Assembly: GCA_019918135.1 (NCBI GenBank)
Contig: WBZZ01002926.1
Span: 67,501 to 131,500, forward strand
Source of the DNA: Paulinella micropora
Lineage: Eukaryota > Cercozoa > Imbricatea > Euglyphida > Paulinellidae
DNA length: 64,000 bases
Direction of reading: 5' to 3'
The notes beneath the pieces are model-generated. The model did no database searches, was not told where the DNA came from, and saw only the letters and a program-made list of their open reading frames with translations. The translations under genes and the position numbers were made by a program. This document shows, in pieces, positions 43,973-52,620 of this stretch (the stretch's first letter is position 1; each line of letters starts with the position of its first letter).

Positions 43973-44329
43973 AGTAAGAGATAATCGTTTTTAATATTTA
44001 GTGATGGCCGAGTCGGTATTTCAATAAGCAAACGTAATATTTTATTAAACTGCTGCCTGTCCGGCGCATTGTTACGTTCCTATTTGGCGTGTTGCAGTCG
44101 TTCTTTTGACTAGTCACTTTAAACCGGTGGCGTGTTGCCGTGCGAGTCTGACTTTATGAAGTGTTCAGAAATGCATCTCAAAGTAAGGATAATATATATA
44201 TTTAATGCGTATGCACTGCTTTTTCTGTTGCATGATGCATGGGCGTCAAGCTCGACTACATACGCAACTACTGCTCGTGCGGATGTGCGATGTGTATGTG
44301 TGTTTGTGAGCCGCAGTGTGCTTGAATGT

Positions 44330-45601
44330 TCAGTTAGTAGTACGCTGCGGGCGCAGATTGGGGTTCAGGGTCCAGCAGTGTTCTGCGGTGTGTCCGCGCT
44401 TGTGACAGTGGGTGCAAGATGCATGTGTGCGCGCGCTAGTGGGTATGTATGGTGGTGGCACTGCTGGGGTGACTGTTATGTACCCCGTCGGGTTTTGTGG
44501 TTGCGGTGCAGGGATCGCGTATTGCATGTGCGGCTGCTGCCCGTTTGATGGTACTGTGTATCCCGGGACGCCTGCCCACGCCAACGTTGGTGTAGTCACG
44601 TTGCTTTGAAGTGCTGCGATGTTGTTAGTATTCACGCCGGGAGCAGTGCTTCTCTGTGGGCAGTCCTTCGCCCAGTGCTGTGGAGAGTAGCAGATACGGC
44701 ACAGCCCCTTGCTGTGGCTGCCATATGGGTTTGCGGTGCTCTTCGAAGTATGTGCCCGGATGGGCTCACAGTAGGCTGCAACGTCACCCGCGATTCGCAG
44801 TCGCTTGGCTGCTTGTATGAATTTTTGTTCTGCCTTCCGCTGATAGAGGTGTCGGTCCGCCCATATCCATGGCCAGAGTAGCCAGCGCAGTTGCCATTGC
44901 GATGCATCAGCCAGCCGCTCTTGCTCGCTCTTGTAGTCCTTGCTCTCCAGTATCGCCATGATGATCTTCCCTCCCTGAAAGTAGTGTCGATGTACAGGCT
45001 TCTCTATGAGCTTCGCGTCCCGTTGCCCAGTCTCCTGCTTGGCTTGGAAGATCATTGCGTTGACTTGTTCAGATAGCCGGTTCGTTTGATCGGCGAAGGT
45101 AGAGTTGATTCCGGCCTGCAGTAGCTTCACCATCTGCCCTAAGTCTGCGTTTGTAAGTGTGCGTGCTGTGGAGGTGAGTGCTGTGGAGGTGAGTGCAGTG
45201 GGATCAGTGGGAGCGGTGTTGGCGCAGCCCCCGAGAAACAAGGCTGCTCGTTGTAGTGCATCTTGCTGTCGTTGCAGTGTCGGTGCCCCATGGCCAGATC
45301 CGCCAGTGAGTTATGATGGTGATGATGGTGGCGATGCGTGGGTGGTACCAGTGTTGTTGTTGCTGCTGCTGCTGCTAGCTGCGCTTCCGAGCGGTTTATC
45401 ATGGCCGGCGCCTGTCGCTAGCGCTGGGATGCCGGTAGGGTTGCTTATAGTTGCCGCGCTTCCAAGTCCACTCGGATTGCACCCAGCCGCGTCGTGGTTG
45501 CCTCCCCATTGGTAGTCGTCGCAGTCGTCTCTAGCCTCCTCGTCTGCACGCATCTTCTTTGCAGATGGCTTCTTGATTCGCTTTGGCTTCTCGTTTGACA
45601 T
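44330..45601 (-). pseudogene. Retrotransposon gag region
   Basis: Begins MSNEKPKRIKKPSAKK directly inside the A1 repeat. Further on it has two CCHC zinc knuckles, CRICYSPQHWAKDC and CTHCHKRGHTAEHC, typical of gag nucleocapsid parts. Ala/Ser/Thr-rich linkers occur on both sides. Broken, about one break. Confidence 0.65.
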
Positions 45602-45796
45602 CGATTCTTGTAATGCCTTAAAAACGAAACTAGAAGCACTTTTGTGCAAAACAAAAAATGCAAATCTGAGAGTGGTAAGGTTGTCTTACTAATCTTCAAA
45701 TTTTCTCGCGGGAACGTTTGTTCCCGCTCCTTTTATAGCAGGAACAAAAATAATCAAGTCTATTCAAGAGTCTGCCCACTCTGCCTGATATGGAGA

Positions 45797-46167
45797 AAAA
45801 AGGACAAGCAAACGGGGGTGTGATTCAAAGCATCCCACCCCCCTTTGCTTTTTAATTTTGCTATCGTTTGCCATTTTTGCCATATTCGTTCATATAAAAG
45901 AGATAACAGCATAAATCCCCATTTTTTACACGGGTAGTATAGGGTCGCACTTCGGGACACTTTTTCACGACACACTCAAAGGCAAAAGGGAAATGAGCCC
46001 GTGACCAAAACACGAAAACCTACAGATTTTCTCCCTGCCCAAAAAGTTGAATTTTGGTCAGGAGGAAAGAAGGCCAATTCGCTCCAAAACAATTTCCCGC
46101 TACATTCATCACTATCACTCATAAATCAAAAATTACTTTTTTCTTTTTGTGTCGTTTGGTTTCAATT
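45797..46167. other. Short spacer between retroelement and RING gene
   Basis: About 370 bp. It holds a hairpin cgggggtgtga/cccacccccc near 45,818-45,850 and otherwise nothing recognised. Confidence 0.4.
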
Positions 46168-46201
46168 AATATTTTACATTTATAAAAATAATATTACATA
46201 T
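46168..46201 (+). repeat. 33-bp direct repeat, copy 1 (promoter position)
   Basis: tttacatttataaaaataat and the following attacatatatat lie right before the ATG at 46,209. The same 33 bases recur at 46,853-46,884 after the RING gene. Confidence 0.85.
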
Positions 46202-46208
46202 ATATAAG

Positions 46209-46849
46209 ATGCCAAACAACAGAAAACAAATCAAGTGTGCTAGCGATTTAAATAAGCTAGTCCTAGACAAATTCAAAGAGCTTAAATATGCTGGAGTTGT
46301 TCGTAGAGTTCATACATCAGAAGACATCAAAGATGTTAAGACTGATATATTGTATTATTCCGTAAAATGCGAACATAATGATTTCATAAAACATAATTCT
46401 ACAATTTCATTACAATATAAGCAAGTAAGAGAAAATATCGTATCACATAAGCACATAACATTAGCATTGATAGAGAAACTAAAAGATAAACCGCAATTTC
46501 ATTGTAATATTTGTTTTGATACTGCTGATGTTTTGAGAAGATGCTGTAAGTGTCAATATGCGACTTGTGTGCGTGTCATCTGGAAAATAATTTAGTGTGT
46601 CCAATATGTAAAAATGTGAGCTCACCTAATTTACATTTCATTCCTAGGTCTTCTATTTCTGAAAAAGATATAAAAAATAAAATTGCTTTTAATGTGCCAT
46701 CTAAATGGATAAACCGAGATTTCTTAGATAGCGATAGTCCACATTTTGATTTAATATGTGATATACTACAAACATATATGAACAGATTGACTTTATCGTG
46801 TATGCGATATGGGTTATCGGCTGAAGAAATGGTATGTATTATTAAATAA
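46209..46849 (+). pseudogene. RING-finger-type gene, AT-rich, probably broken
   Basis: ATG at 46,209 (MPNNRKQIKCASDLNK). The middle reads HCNICFDTADVLRRC and later LCACHLENNLVCPICK, the two halves of a RING-type zinc finger (C-x2-C at each end). RING proteins are ubiquitin ligases and are common in large DNA viruses and in baculoviruses. The composition (about 30% GC) contrasts sharply with the GC-rich block next to it. About one break is present. It lies between two copies of a 33-bp repeat, so it was probably joined to the block by recombination. Confidence 0.5.
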
Positions 46850-46852
46850 TTA

Positions 46853-46884
46853 TTTACATTTATAAAAATAATATTACATATATA
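46853..46884 (+). repeat. 33-bp direct repeat, copy 2 (junction)
   Basis: Same sequence as 46,168-46,201. It is followed immediately by GC-rich DNA, so this repeat marks the junction between the AT-rich piece and the virus-like block. Confidence 0.85.
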
Positions 46885-48909
46885 TCGTGGTCGATCAGCG
46901 CCGCGGCCATGCGGTCCTGCCAGCGCTTGTTCACGGCCATAGGGATGTTGTCCACGAACCCGGTCTGGCGGATGTGGCGCGCCAGCCACGCCTGCACCTC
47001 GCCGACCCAGACCTCGTGCACGTGGCCCCCCGGCATGAGCGTGCCCAGCCTGTCCTGCAGCGTCGCCACCATCAGCAGGCGCAGCGGCTCGTTGCGCAGC
47101 TCCGTGGTGGCGGGCGCGAGCCGGATCAGCTCTTCCGCGCGGGCCCCCGCGTTCTTTTCCTCGTAGTACACGAAGGACCACTGGGCCTGGGGCCTGTGCT
47201 TGATGGGCTCGAAGTCCCTCCTAACGCTCGGCGCGCGCGGGGGCCCCGGGGCTAGTGCCGGTTTCGCCCGGCACAGGCCCGCCACGGGCAGCGCGTTGGC
47301 CGCCGACTGGTGCGAGGCTATCGTGTGCAGCCCCGCCCGGTCGGGCAGGGCGCACGCGGCCGCAGGCGCCGTCGTGACGCAGGCCAACACCCCCAGGCGC
47401 GCGACGAGCCTGGTCTGCCAGGCGGGGTGCGCCGTGAGCGCGTCGAAGCAACTCTTGACCACAGCATCGCAGTCGTAGTCCAGCACCACGAGCCTGGCGC
47501 CGTTGGGGCTGGCCAGGCAGAACTGTGCTAGCTGTTCGGCCAGCGCGCTGCTGTCTGCGCCGGTGACGACGAGGTCGAGCAGGCAGCCGGCCGCGTCGGC
47601 GGCGTTGGGCGGCGGGTGCGTCCACTGCACCCGTTGGCGGAAGGGCAGCAGAACCGGCCCCTGCAGCGACAGCGCACGCGCGCCGCCGCGCAGCAGCAGC
47701 AAGGGGGGAGAGTCCGCGCACAGGAGCCGGGCCCTGAGCTGCACGCCGCGCTTGTACCAGGACCGGTCCAGCACCGCGCCAGCCGGCGTCCCGGCCGGCA
47801 CCGGGGGCGCACTGCCCGTTCCCGACCAGAACCGCTGCGCCGCGCCGTCCAGCCCGACCAGCAGCGAGCTGTCGTCCACGTCGTCGAGCTCGGTTGACGT
47901 TGGGCCGTGGCCGGCCGAGACAGACATCAGCGTGGCCGTCAGTGTGTACCAGAGGTTCAGGAAGCACGCGGTTTCTTCTTCTGTCTGGCAGCGGGCCCAG
48001 ATCGGGCCCGGCGAGCCCATCAGTACGGTTTGGTACACGTTGCGGACCGCGCCCAGCTCCCAGGCCAGCGCGGGGAACGCGTCCGACAGCAGCTTCTCGC
48101 AGATGGCCAGGCCGCGCCCCGTGCCCTCCAGGCCGTGCGGCAGAACCGTACTGCTGGGCGGCAGCAGCACGTCGCAGGGCAGCATGACGCGGTAGTCGAC
48201 GATGGGCTGCAACGACACCTCCTTGGCGCCCGGAACGACAGGCGCGCTCGGGTCCCACAGCAGCTGCAGTGAGTGCCGCGTGTTGTTTCTGCAGCAGACA
48301 CCAACAGCCGTGCTGGCAGTTGGCGCCCGTCGCGACCCAGGCGAGCGGGAGCTCCAGGCGCAGCGCCGGGCCCACGGCAGAGCCCAGGTCGTGTTTCTGC
48401 CAGCAGACCAGCTCATCGTGGGACTCGGGGATTGTAAGCCGCCACAGTTCCGTTTCGCTCCCCCCGAGGCCGCGGCCTACGACCCAGATCTCGGGGGTAT
48501 TTTTCGCTGGCCGGAGCCCGCTGATCTCGGTCAGGATGGCCGACGCCACGCGGGCCACCAGGAACATCGCCTCGGGCGGCGGGTGTTGCCAGCGGCCGGA
48601 CACCGCGTCGCGCGCCGCGCCGAACGTCTTGATGTAGGCCGCGCTGGCCTTGGTACGCTGGTAGTTCACGAAGGTCTCGCTGGCCTGCTGGTACGACAGG
48701 GCTATCTGGTGGTACACGCCCTTCGTCTCTGGTTCCAGCAGGTGTTGCAAGCCCCCTCCCGCGCCGCGTTCCTTGGACAGCAACGCATCCTCGACCATCT
48801 TCCACGTAGACAAGGTCGACTGCTGTAATTCAGTCCCGTTGCGGGCGCGGTTCGCCAGTTGGATCTGCATGATCACCGTGAACCATGCGGGCGGCTGCTT
48901 GGAAGGCAT
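46860..48909 (-). pseudogene. Unrecognised large protein of the virus-like block, broken
   Basis: ATG at 48,909 (MPSKQPPAWFTVIMQIQL). The first 150 residues are helical (TWKMVEDALLSKERG, QIALSYQQASETFVNYQ). Later parts are Ala/Leu/Pro-rich with RLVVLDYDCDAVVKSC and QAWLARHIRQTGFVDNIP. No family matched by eye; a large capsid-associated or tegument protein is possible. The gene runs into the AT-rich junction at 46,884. Broken, about one or two breaks. Confidence 0.4.
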
Positions 48910-48967
48910 CAATTGATTTTGTTTTCCCCTTCGACGGCCCCCCAAGACTAGCTAAGAGAGCCCTCTG

Positions 48968-49046
<79 letters not shown>
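48968..49046. repeat. (AG)n microsatellite
   Basis: About 39 AG dinucleotides directly upstream of the minus-strand gene starting at 48,909. Confidence 0.95.
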
Positions 49047-49047
<1 letters not shown>

Positions 49048-49411
49048 ACGGGGGCAAGCGCTAGAGATTTGCGAGCCGACAGTACCAAGAAAACCGCTGG
49101 AGCACTCCAAGTGAGGACAGCCAAGCAAAAAGCCCCCCCCCCCACTTTCCCCCCACCTTCGGCCCCCCCCCCCTTTTCTCACCTTTCCCCCACCTTCGAC
49201 TCCCTCCCGTCCTTTGCTCCCGTTGCCAAGGTTTGCGAAATTTGCTTTTTTTTCCCTCCCGTCTTTCTTCTAATGCCCTCCTTTCCCCTTCCCTATTTCT
49301 TTCCCCCCCTTCAAAAGAAGAGTTCAGTCTTTCTTTTTACCGGCAAGCAAAAGAAAAGAAAAAAAAGATCTCTTGTCCTGCCCCACGTGTTTGTGGCAGC
49401 AGACTACGCCG
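49047..49411. promoter_or_regulatory. C-rich intergenic region
   Basis: The spacer between divergent genes (starts at 48,909 and 49,412) contains two poly-C runs (about 49,132-49,143 and 49,166-49,175) and T/C-rich DNA, a pattern repeated in other spacers of this block. It probably holds the promoters. Confidence 0.35.
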
Positions 49412-49909
49412 ATGGCCAGCACCACAGCGCGCCCCGGGCTCGTGGAACACCGTAACCAGATAGAGCAACTAGCACGCCGGCTGGCAGAAGAGCTACGAAA
49501 GCTTGAAGACAGCACTCGTGAACACAAACTTTTACTCAGTGATGTACAGAGGTTCTTGCAAGGCCCTCCGCCAGCGCCGGTCAGCTCGGACGACGATGCC
49601 TGGGAGGACAGGTGCTGGCGAAGAAGAAAGAGGCGGTCACCTTCTGCCGACGAAAAGAGCCCTCCGTTTGTGCCGGTAAGCCCGCCGACGGTAGTAGCCC
49701 CCGCGCCCCCTCCTGCTCCTCCTCCTGCCGCCACAGCAGCGCCCGCGGGACGGTGGCGGAGGCCCCGGCGGTCTAACAGGCGGTCCTCGGACCGCCGGGG
49801 CGGGCGCCGCCACAGCCCGGCCGGCCGGCAGGGCAGTTCTCGCCGCGTGGCTCGTTACCCCAGACCTTTCTGCGATTATGACCGGCCGCGCCCCGAGTGG
49901 CACGCCTAA
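49412..49909 (+). CDS. Basic, Pro/Arg-rich protein with coiled coil, 165 aa
   Basis: The second ATG (49,412, MASTTARPGLVEH) is preferred; an upstream start adds 13 residues. Residues about 10-45 form a coiled coil (HRNQIEQLARRLAEELRKLED). A Pro/Ala stretch follows, then a highly Arg-rich tail (RRPRRSNRRSSDRRGGRRH). This layout suits a nucleic-acid-binding tegument or core protein. It is virus-like by context and not recognised by family. Confidence 0.5.
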   Translation: MASTTARPGLVEHRNQIEQLARRLAEELRKLEDSTREHKLLLSDVQRFLQGPPPAPVSSDDDAWEDRCWRRRKRRSPSADEKSPPFVPVSPPTVVAPAPPPAPPPAATAAPAGRWRRPRRSNRRSSDRRGGRRHSPAGRQGSSRRVARYPRPFCDYDRPRPEWHA

Positions 49910-49989
49910 TCAGCCGTACTAGTGGCTCCGCTCTTATGCTGTGGCCTTTTTTTTTGTTTTTAAAAGAAAAATGTCTTTCACTCATGTTG

Positions 49990-50483
49990 CTAACGGTCTC
50001 CCGTGGTTTGCACTAACGAAGAAGCAAGTCTGGCCAGCGCCTCCCGCATCTCCTCGGCTATCCCGTCGCGCTGGATCTCGCACAGTGCCAGCCTGGCTTT
50101 GAACACCAACGCCCGTGCGTTTGCCTTGGTTACGCTAGGCTCCTGCAAGCAGCTAGCGAGGCTCAGCAGCCGGTGACAAAGGGTGATTAGGCCCCGTAAG
50201 GAGTCGAGGCCCTGCCGGATCTGCGCTGACTTGCGGATAACACTGGCCTGTCCTTCTGGTGTGGCCAAACTTTCGGTAATAGCCAAGCAAAGCTTGCTGA
50301 GTTCTTCTGTCAGGCTCGGGCTCTCGACCACGGGCGCTCCTTGCGCACCGTTGGAGACCTCCTTGGCGTTCGCCTGAAAGGAGGGTTGCTGCTCGGGTGG
50401 GGGGGGGGGGGGGGGCTCTGATGGCGCCTCTTTTTGCGGCGGCCCGTCTCTTTGAGTCTGGAATCGTGGTCGGCCTCCGACAT
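49990..50483 (-). CDS. Helical protein with polyproline N-terminus, about 160 aa
   Basis: The C-terminal 110 residues are clearly coding and helical (SLTEELSKLCLAITESLA, ANARALVFKARLALCEI). The N-terminus probably starts at 50,483 (MSEADHDSRLKETGRRKK), though the frame of the 5' third is uncertain because of a long homopolymer run. The gene is divergent from the methyltransferase-like gene at 50,850. Family unknown; the length and helices recall small tegument or scaffold proteins. Confidence 0.4.
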
Positions 50484-50849
50484 CAGCGCTTTCTTTTTTT
50501 TTTCCTTCTTGTGCTGCAAAATCCCAGCCCGTGAAATTTATGCCCGCCCGTCTCGCTGCCTCCCTTCCCGTCCGTCTTTTTGTGCGAGTTCGGCTGCTCC
50601 CCCCCCCCCCCCCCCGAGTGGGGAGGGGAAGTCTTTTTTTTTGGTTTGGATTTTGGTTGGGGGAGGGCGCTCGAGGGGGGGGGGGGAGTGCGAAGAAGGG
50701 AAGGTCTTGGTTTTTTAAAAGAGAGAGAGAGAGAGAGAGAAAGTGGAGGGAGGGAGGCGGTTTTGGAAATTTAAAATCTATCTCCCCCCCCCCCCCGACA
50801 AGCCTCTTCCCGCCTTTTTCCCTGCCCCAGCCACCCAAAAAAAGGCCGG
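50484..50849. promoter_or_regulatory. G/C-tract intergenic region
   Basis: The divergent spacer contains a poly-C run (about 50,600-50,615), a poly-G run (50,677-50,688), an AG repeat (50,721-50,741) and another poly-C (50,785-50,796). No gene is seen on either strand. Confidence 0.4.
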
Positions 50850-52436
50850 ATGGAGACCGTGTGTGCGTGGCACTGGAACCCGTCTCCGCAGCCAGGCAAC
50901 CAGGCCTTCGTCACACACCTCCGGGCGGCGCTGGAGCGCAACGACTGGGCCGCGACGTCCCGCCGCAACACAACCCCGCGCGCGAATGCGGACTCGTGCC
51001 GCACGCAGCTGGGCGTCGTCTCATCACTAAACACCGCGTTGGACGGAGTGCTCGGTGAGTTACTCTCGACCCCGCGCCAGGCCGTGCTGGCGGTGGGGCC
51101 CGAGAGCGCCTTGGTCGCGGAGGACCTCGTGCGCGCCACGCCACCCGTGCTGCTCATCACGCTGGAAAAACAACCCCCGCGCCTCTGGTCCAGGTTCGAG
51201 CAGTGCCACCACCTCCACCACTGCGCGGACGCCCGAACAGCGCTCGAGCAACGCCGGCTGGCCTGCAACCTGGCGTGGGTCGATGCGTGCGGTCCCGAAG
51301 GCGGGGGGCCCGCGCTGGCGCGCGGCGTCCGCGCCGCCCTGGGCTTGCTGCAGAACAGCCGGGCGGTCCTGGTCTGCCGGTTCACTGGCGTTTGCGCGCT
51401 AGAGACACAGCTGCTGCTGGCCGCGGCGGCCCTGTGCTTCGCCGAATGGGTGGTGGTCAGGCCGCTAGTGTGCCCTAACAGTGACAATGCCTACCTGGTG
51501 GCGCGGGGGTTGCGCCGCGAGGCCGTGCCACTGACGTTAGGGGCGCTGGATCGCTACCTCCAGTCGCCGAGCGCCACGTTGCTGCTCGACGCCCTCCCGC
51601 TCACCGCCGTGTGGCTCTTCAGGGAAGACCTCGCCACCTACGTCTCTGCCATAGGTGACCCCGCACCCGCACAGTGGCCGTGCCGGTTGCTGAACGTGGC
51701 ACTGGAGCGCTACCAGCGCCCGCCGCCCGACCCGCTCGAACAACTGACTGCACAGGCGCTGGCCGACCCGGGCTTCTGGTGCAGGCTCACGGTTCTTGGC
51801 TGGCAGGCGCTGTGCGGGCAAGCGCGGGGTGCGCCGCGCAACCTCGGCGTGTGCAGGTGGCTCAGCGACTACCTGTCCTCGATTGGCCGGACCGGTAACG
51901 TGACCTTGGCACTGCCCGGGGCGTCCGGCCGCGCCGGTTTGGTCTGGGCCGCGGGTGACGGGTCGTACTGGCTGCCGGCCGACAAGTTGCGGTCGGATGT
52001 ATGGCCCGCCGCGGTTGACCCCGATCCCGACAACAAGGGCCCGTGGCTCAGGCGGTTGCTGGCCGAACTGCCCGCCCGTGACAGGCTGCTAGAGGCGTTG
52101 TGCCACGGTTCCCAGCCGCTGCGCTGTCTGCTGCCCGCCGGCGCCATGCTCGTAGTGTGGCGTGCGGGTGCCAGCCTCTGGGTGCTCGACGTGCTGCATT
52201 GGCCGCTGGCGCCGGCCCGGCTGCAACAGGCCCCGCACGCCCGGCGCCTAGAGTTCATGGCCGAGGTTCTGCCGGTCCTGGCGCAGCCGGGCGCGCTGCA
52301 AGTGGCCACCGGTCACGGACCGTTCAAACTCTCGCTGCCCCTGCGCGCCGGCGCCGTGACGAGGGCACAAGAGTGGTGCCCCGCCGACGAACGTCCGTTA
52401 CTTCCCGGGCCCTTTCCTTTGTTTTGTACTCGTTGA
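50850..52436 (+). CDS. FtsJ/cap 2'-O-methyltransferase-like protein, 528 aa
   Basis: The ATG at 50,850 gives METVCAWHWNPSPQPG. Residues about 75-225 follow the order of a Rossmann methyltransferase of the FtsJ type: AVLAVGPESALVAEDLV (motif I position), CNLAWVDACGPEGGGP (motif IV), a helix and strand ALGLLQNSRAVLVCRF, and AEWVVVRPLVCPNSDNAYLV, matching the FtsJ end motif (KPxxSRxxSxExYLV) in spacing. The glycine-rich motif I is weak, so it may be a structural relative without activity. The C-terminal 250 residues are Leu/Ala-rich and unrecognised. The frame is intact. Family RrmJ/FtsJ enzymes methylate cap or rRNA 2'-OH groups. Confidence 0.45.
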   Translation: METVCAWHWNPSPQPGNQAFVTHLRAALERNDWAATSRRNTTPRANADSCRTQLGVVSSLNTALDGVLGELLSTPRQAVLAVGPESALVAEDLVRATPPVLLITLEKQPPRLWSRFEQCHHLHHCADARTALEQRRLACNLAWVDACGPEGGGPALARGVRAALGLLQNSRAVLVCRFTGVCALETQLLLAAAALCFAEWVVVRPLVCPNSDNAYLVARGLRREAVPLTLGALDRYLQSPSATLLLDALPLTAVWLFREDLATYVSAIGDPAPAQWPCRLLNVALERYQRPPPDPLEQLTAQALADPGFWCRLTVLGWQALCGQARGAPRNLGVCRWLSDYLSSIGRTGNVTLALPGASGRAGLVWAAGDGSYWLPADKLRSDVWPAAVDPDPDNKGPWLRRLLAELPARDRLLEALCHGSQPLRCLLPAGAMLVVWRAGASLWVLDVLHWPLAPARLQQAPHARRLEFMAEVLPVLAQPGALQVATGHGPFKLSLPLRAGAVTRAQEWCPADERPLLPGPFPLFCTR

Positions 52437-52620
52437 TTAGAGGACGATGGGGAGGAACGGGGAAGGGGAGATTTTGCAGGAGTCAGTTCCGATCGCTTTT
52501 TGTGTGTGTGTGTTTCGGGCGCTTTCGGCCCTCTCCCGTCTTGTTAAAAATATTTCTTGTTTCTTTTCTTCGTTTTGTGTTTAGCAAGTAAATAGAAAAT
52601 CTGAGGAGCAAAGATAAAAA

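Larger units (their letters stand above)
39130..45795 (-). mobile_element. Ngaro/PAT-type tyrosine-recombinase retrotransposon, fossil
   Basis: The minus-strand order is gag, RT, RNase H, tyrosine recombinase, as in DIRS-order elements. The ends are split direct repeats: A1 45,603-45,795; B1 39,635-39,725; A2 39,413-39,613; B2 39,130-39,235. A1 equals A2 except for a few bases and an 8-9 bp difference; B1 equals B2 with about two differences. That layout (A1-genes-B1-A2-B2) is the known hallmark of the Ngaro/PAT group, which uses a recombinase instead of an integrase and makes no target-site duplication. The element is broken (about three to five breaks) but the terminal repeats are very similar, so it is young. 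Confidence 0.8.

Noticed and set aside
47503-48828. Long plus-strand frames opposite the GC-rich minus-strand gene
   Set aside because: Typical antisense shadows of high-GC coding sequence.
49637-49985. Minus-strand Arg/Pro-rich frames
   Set aside because: Shadows of the basic protein at 49,412-49,909.
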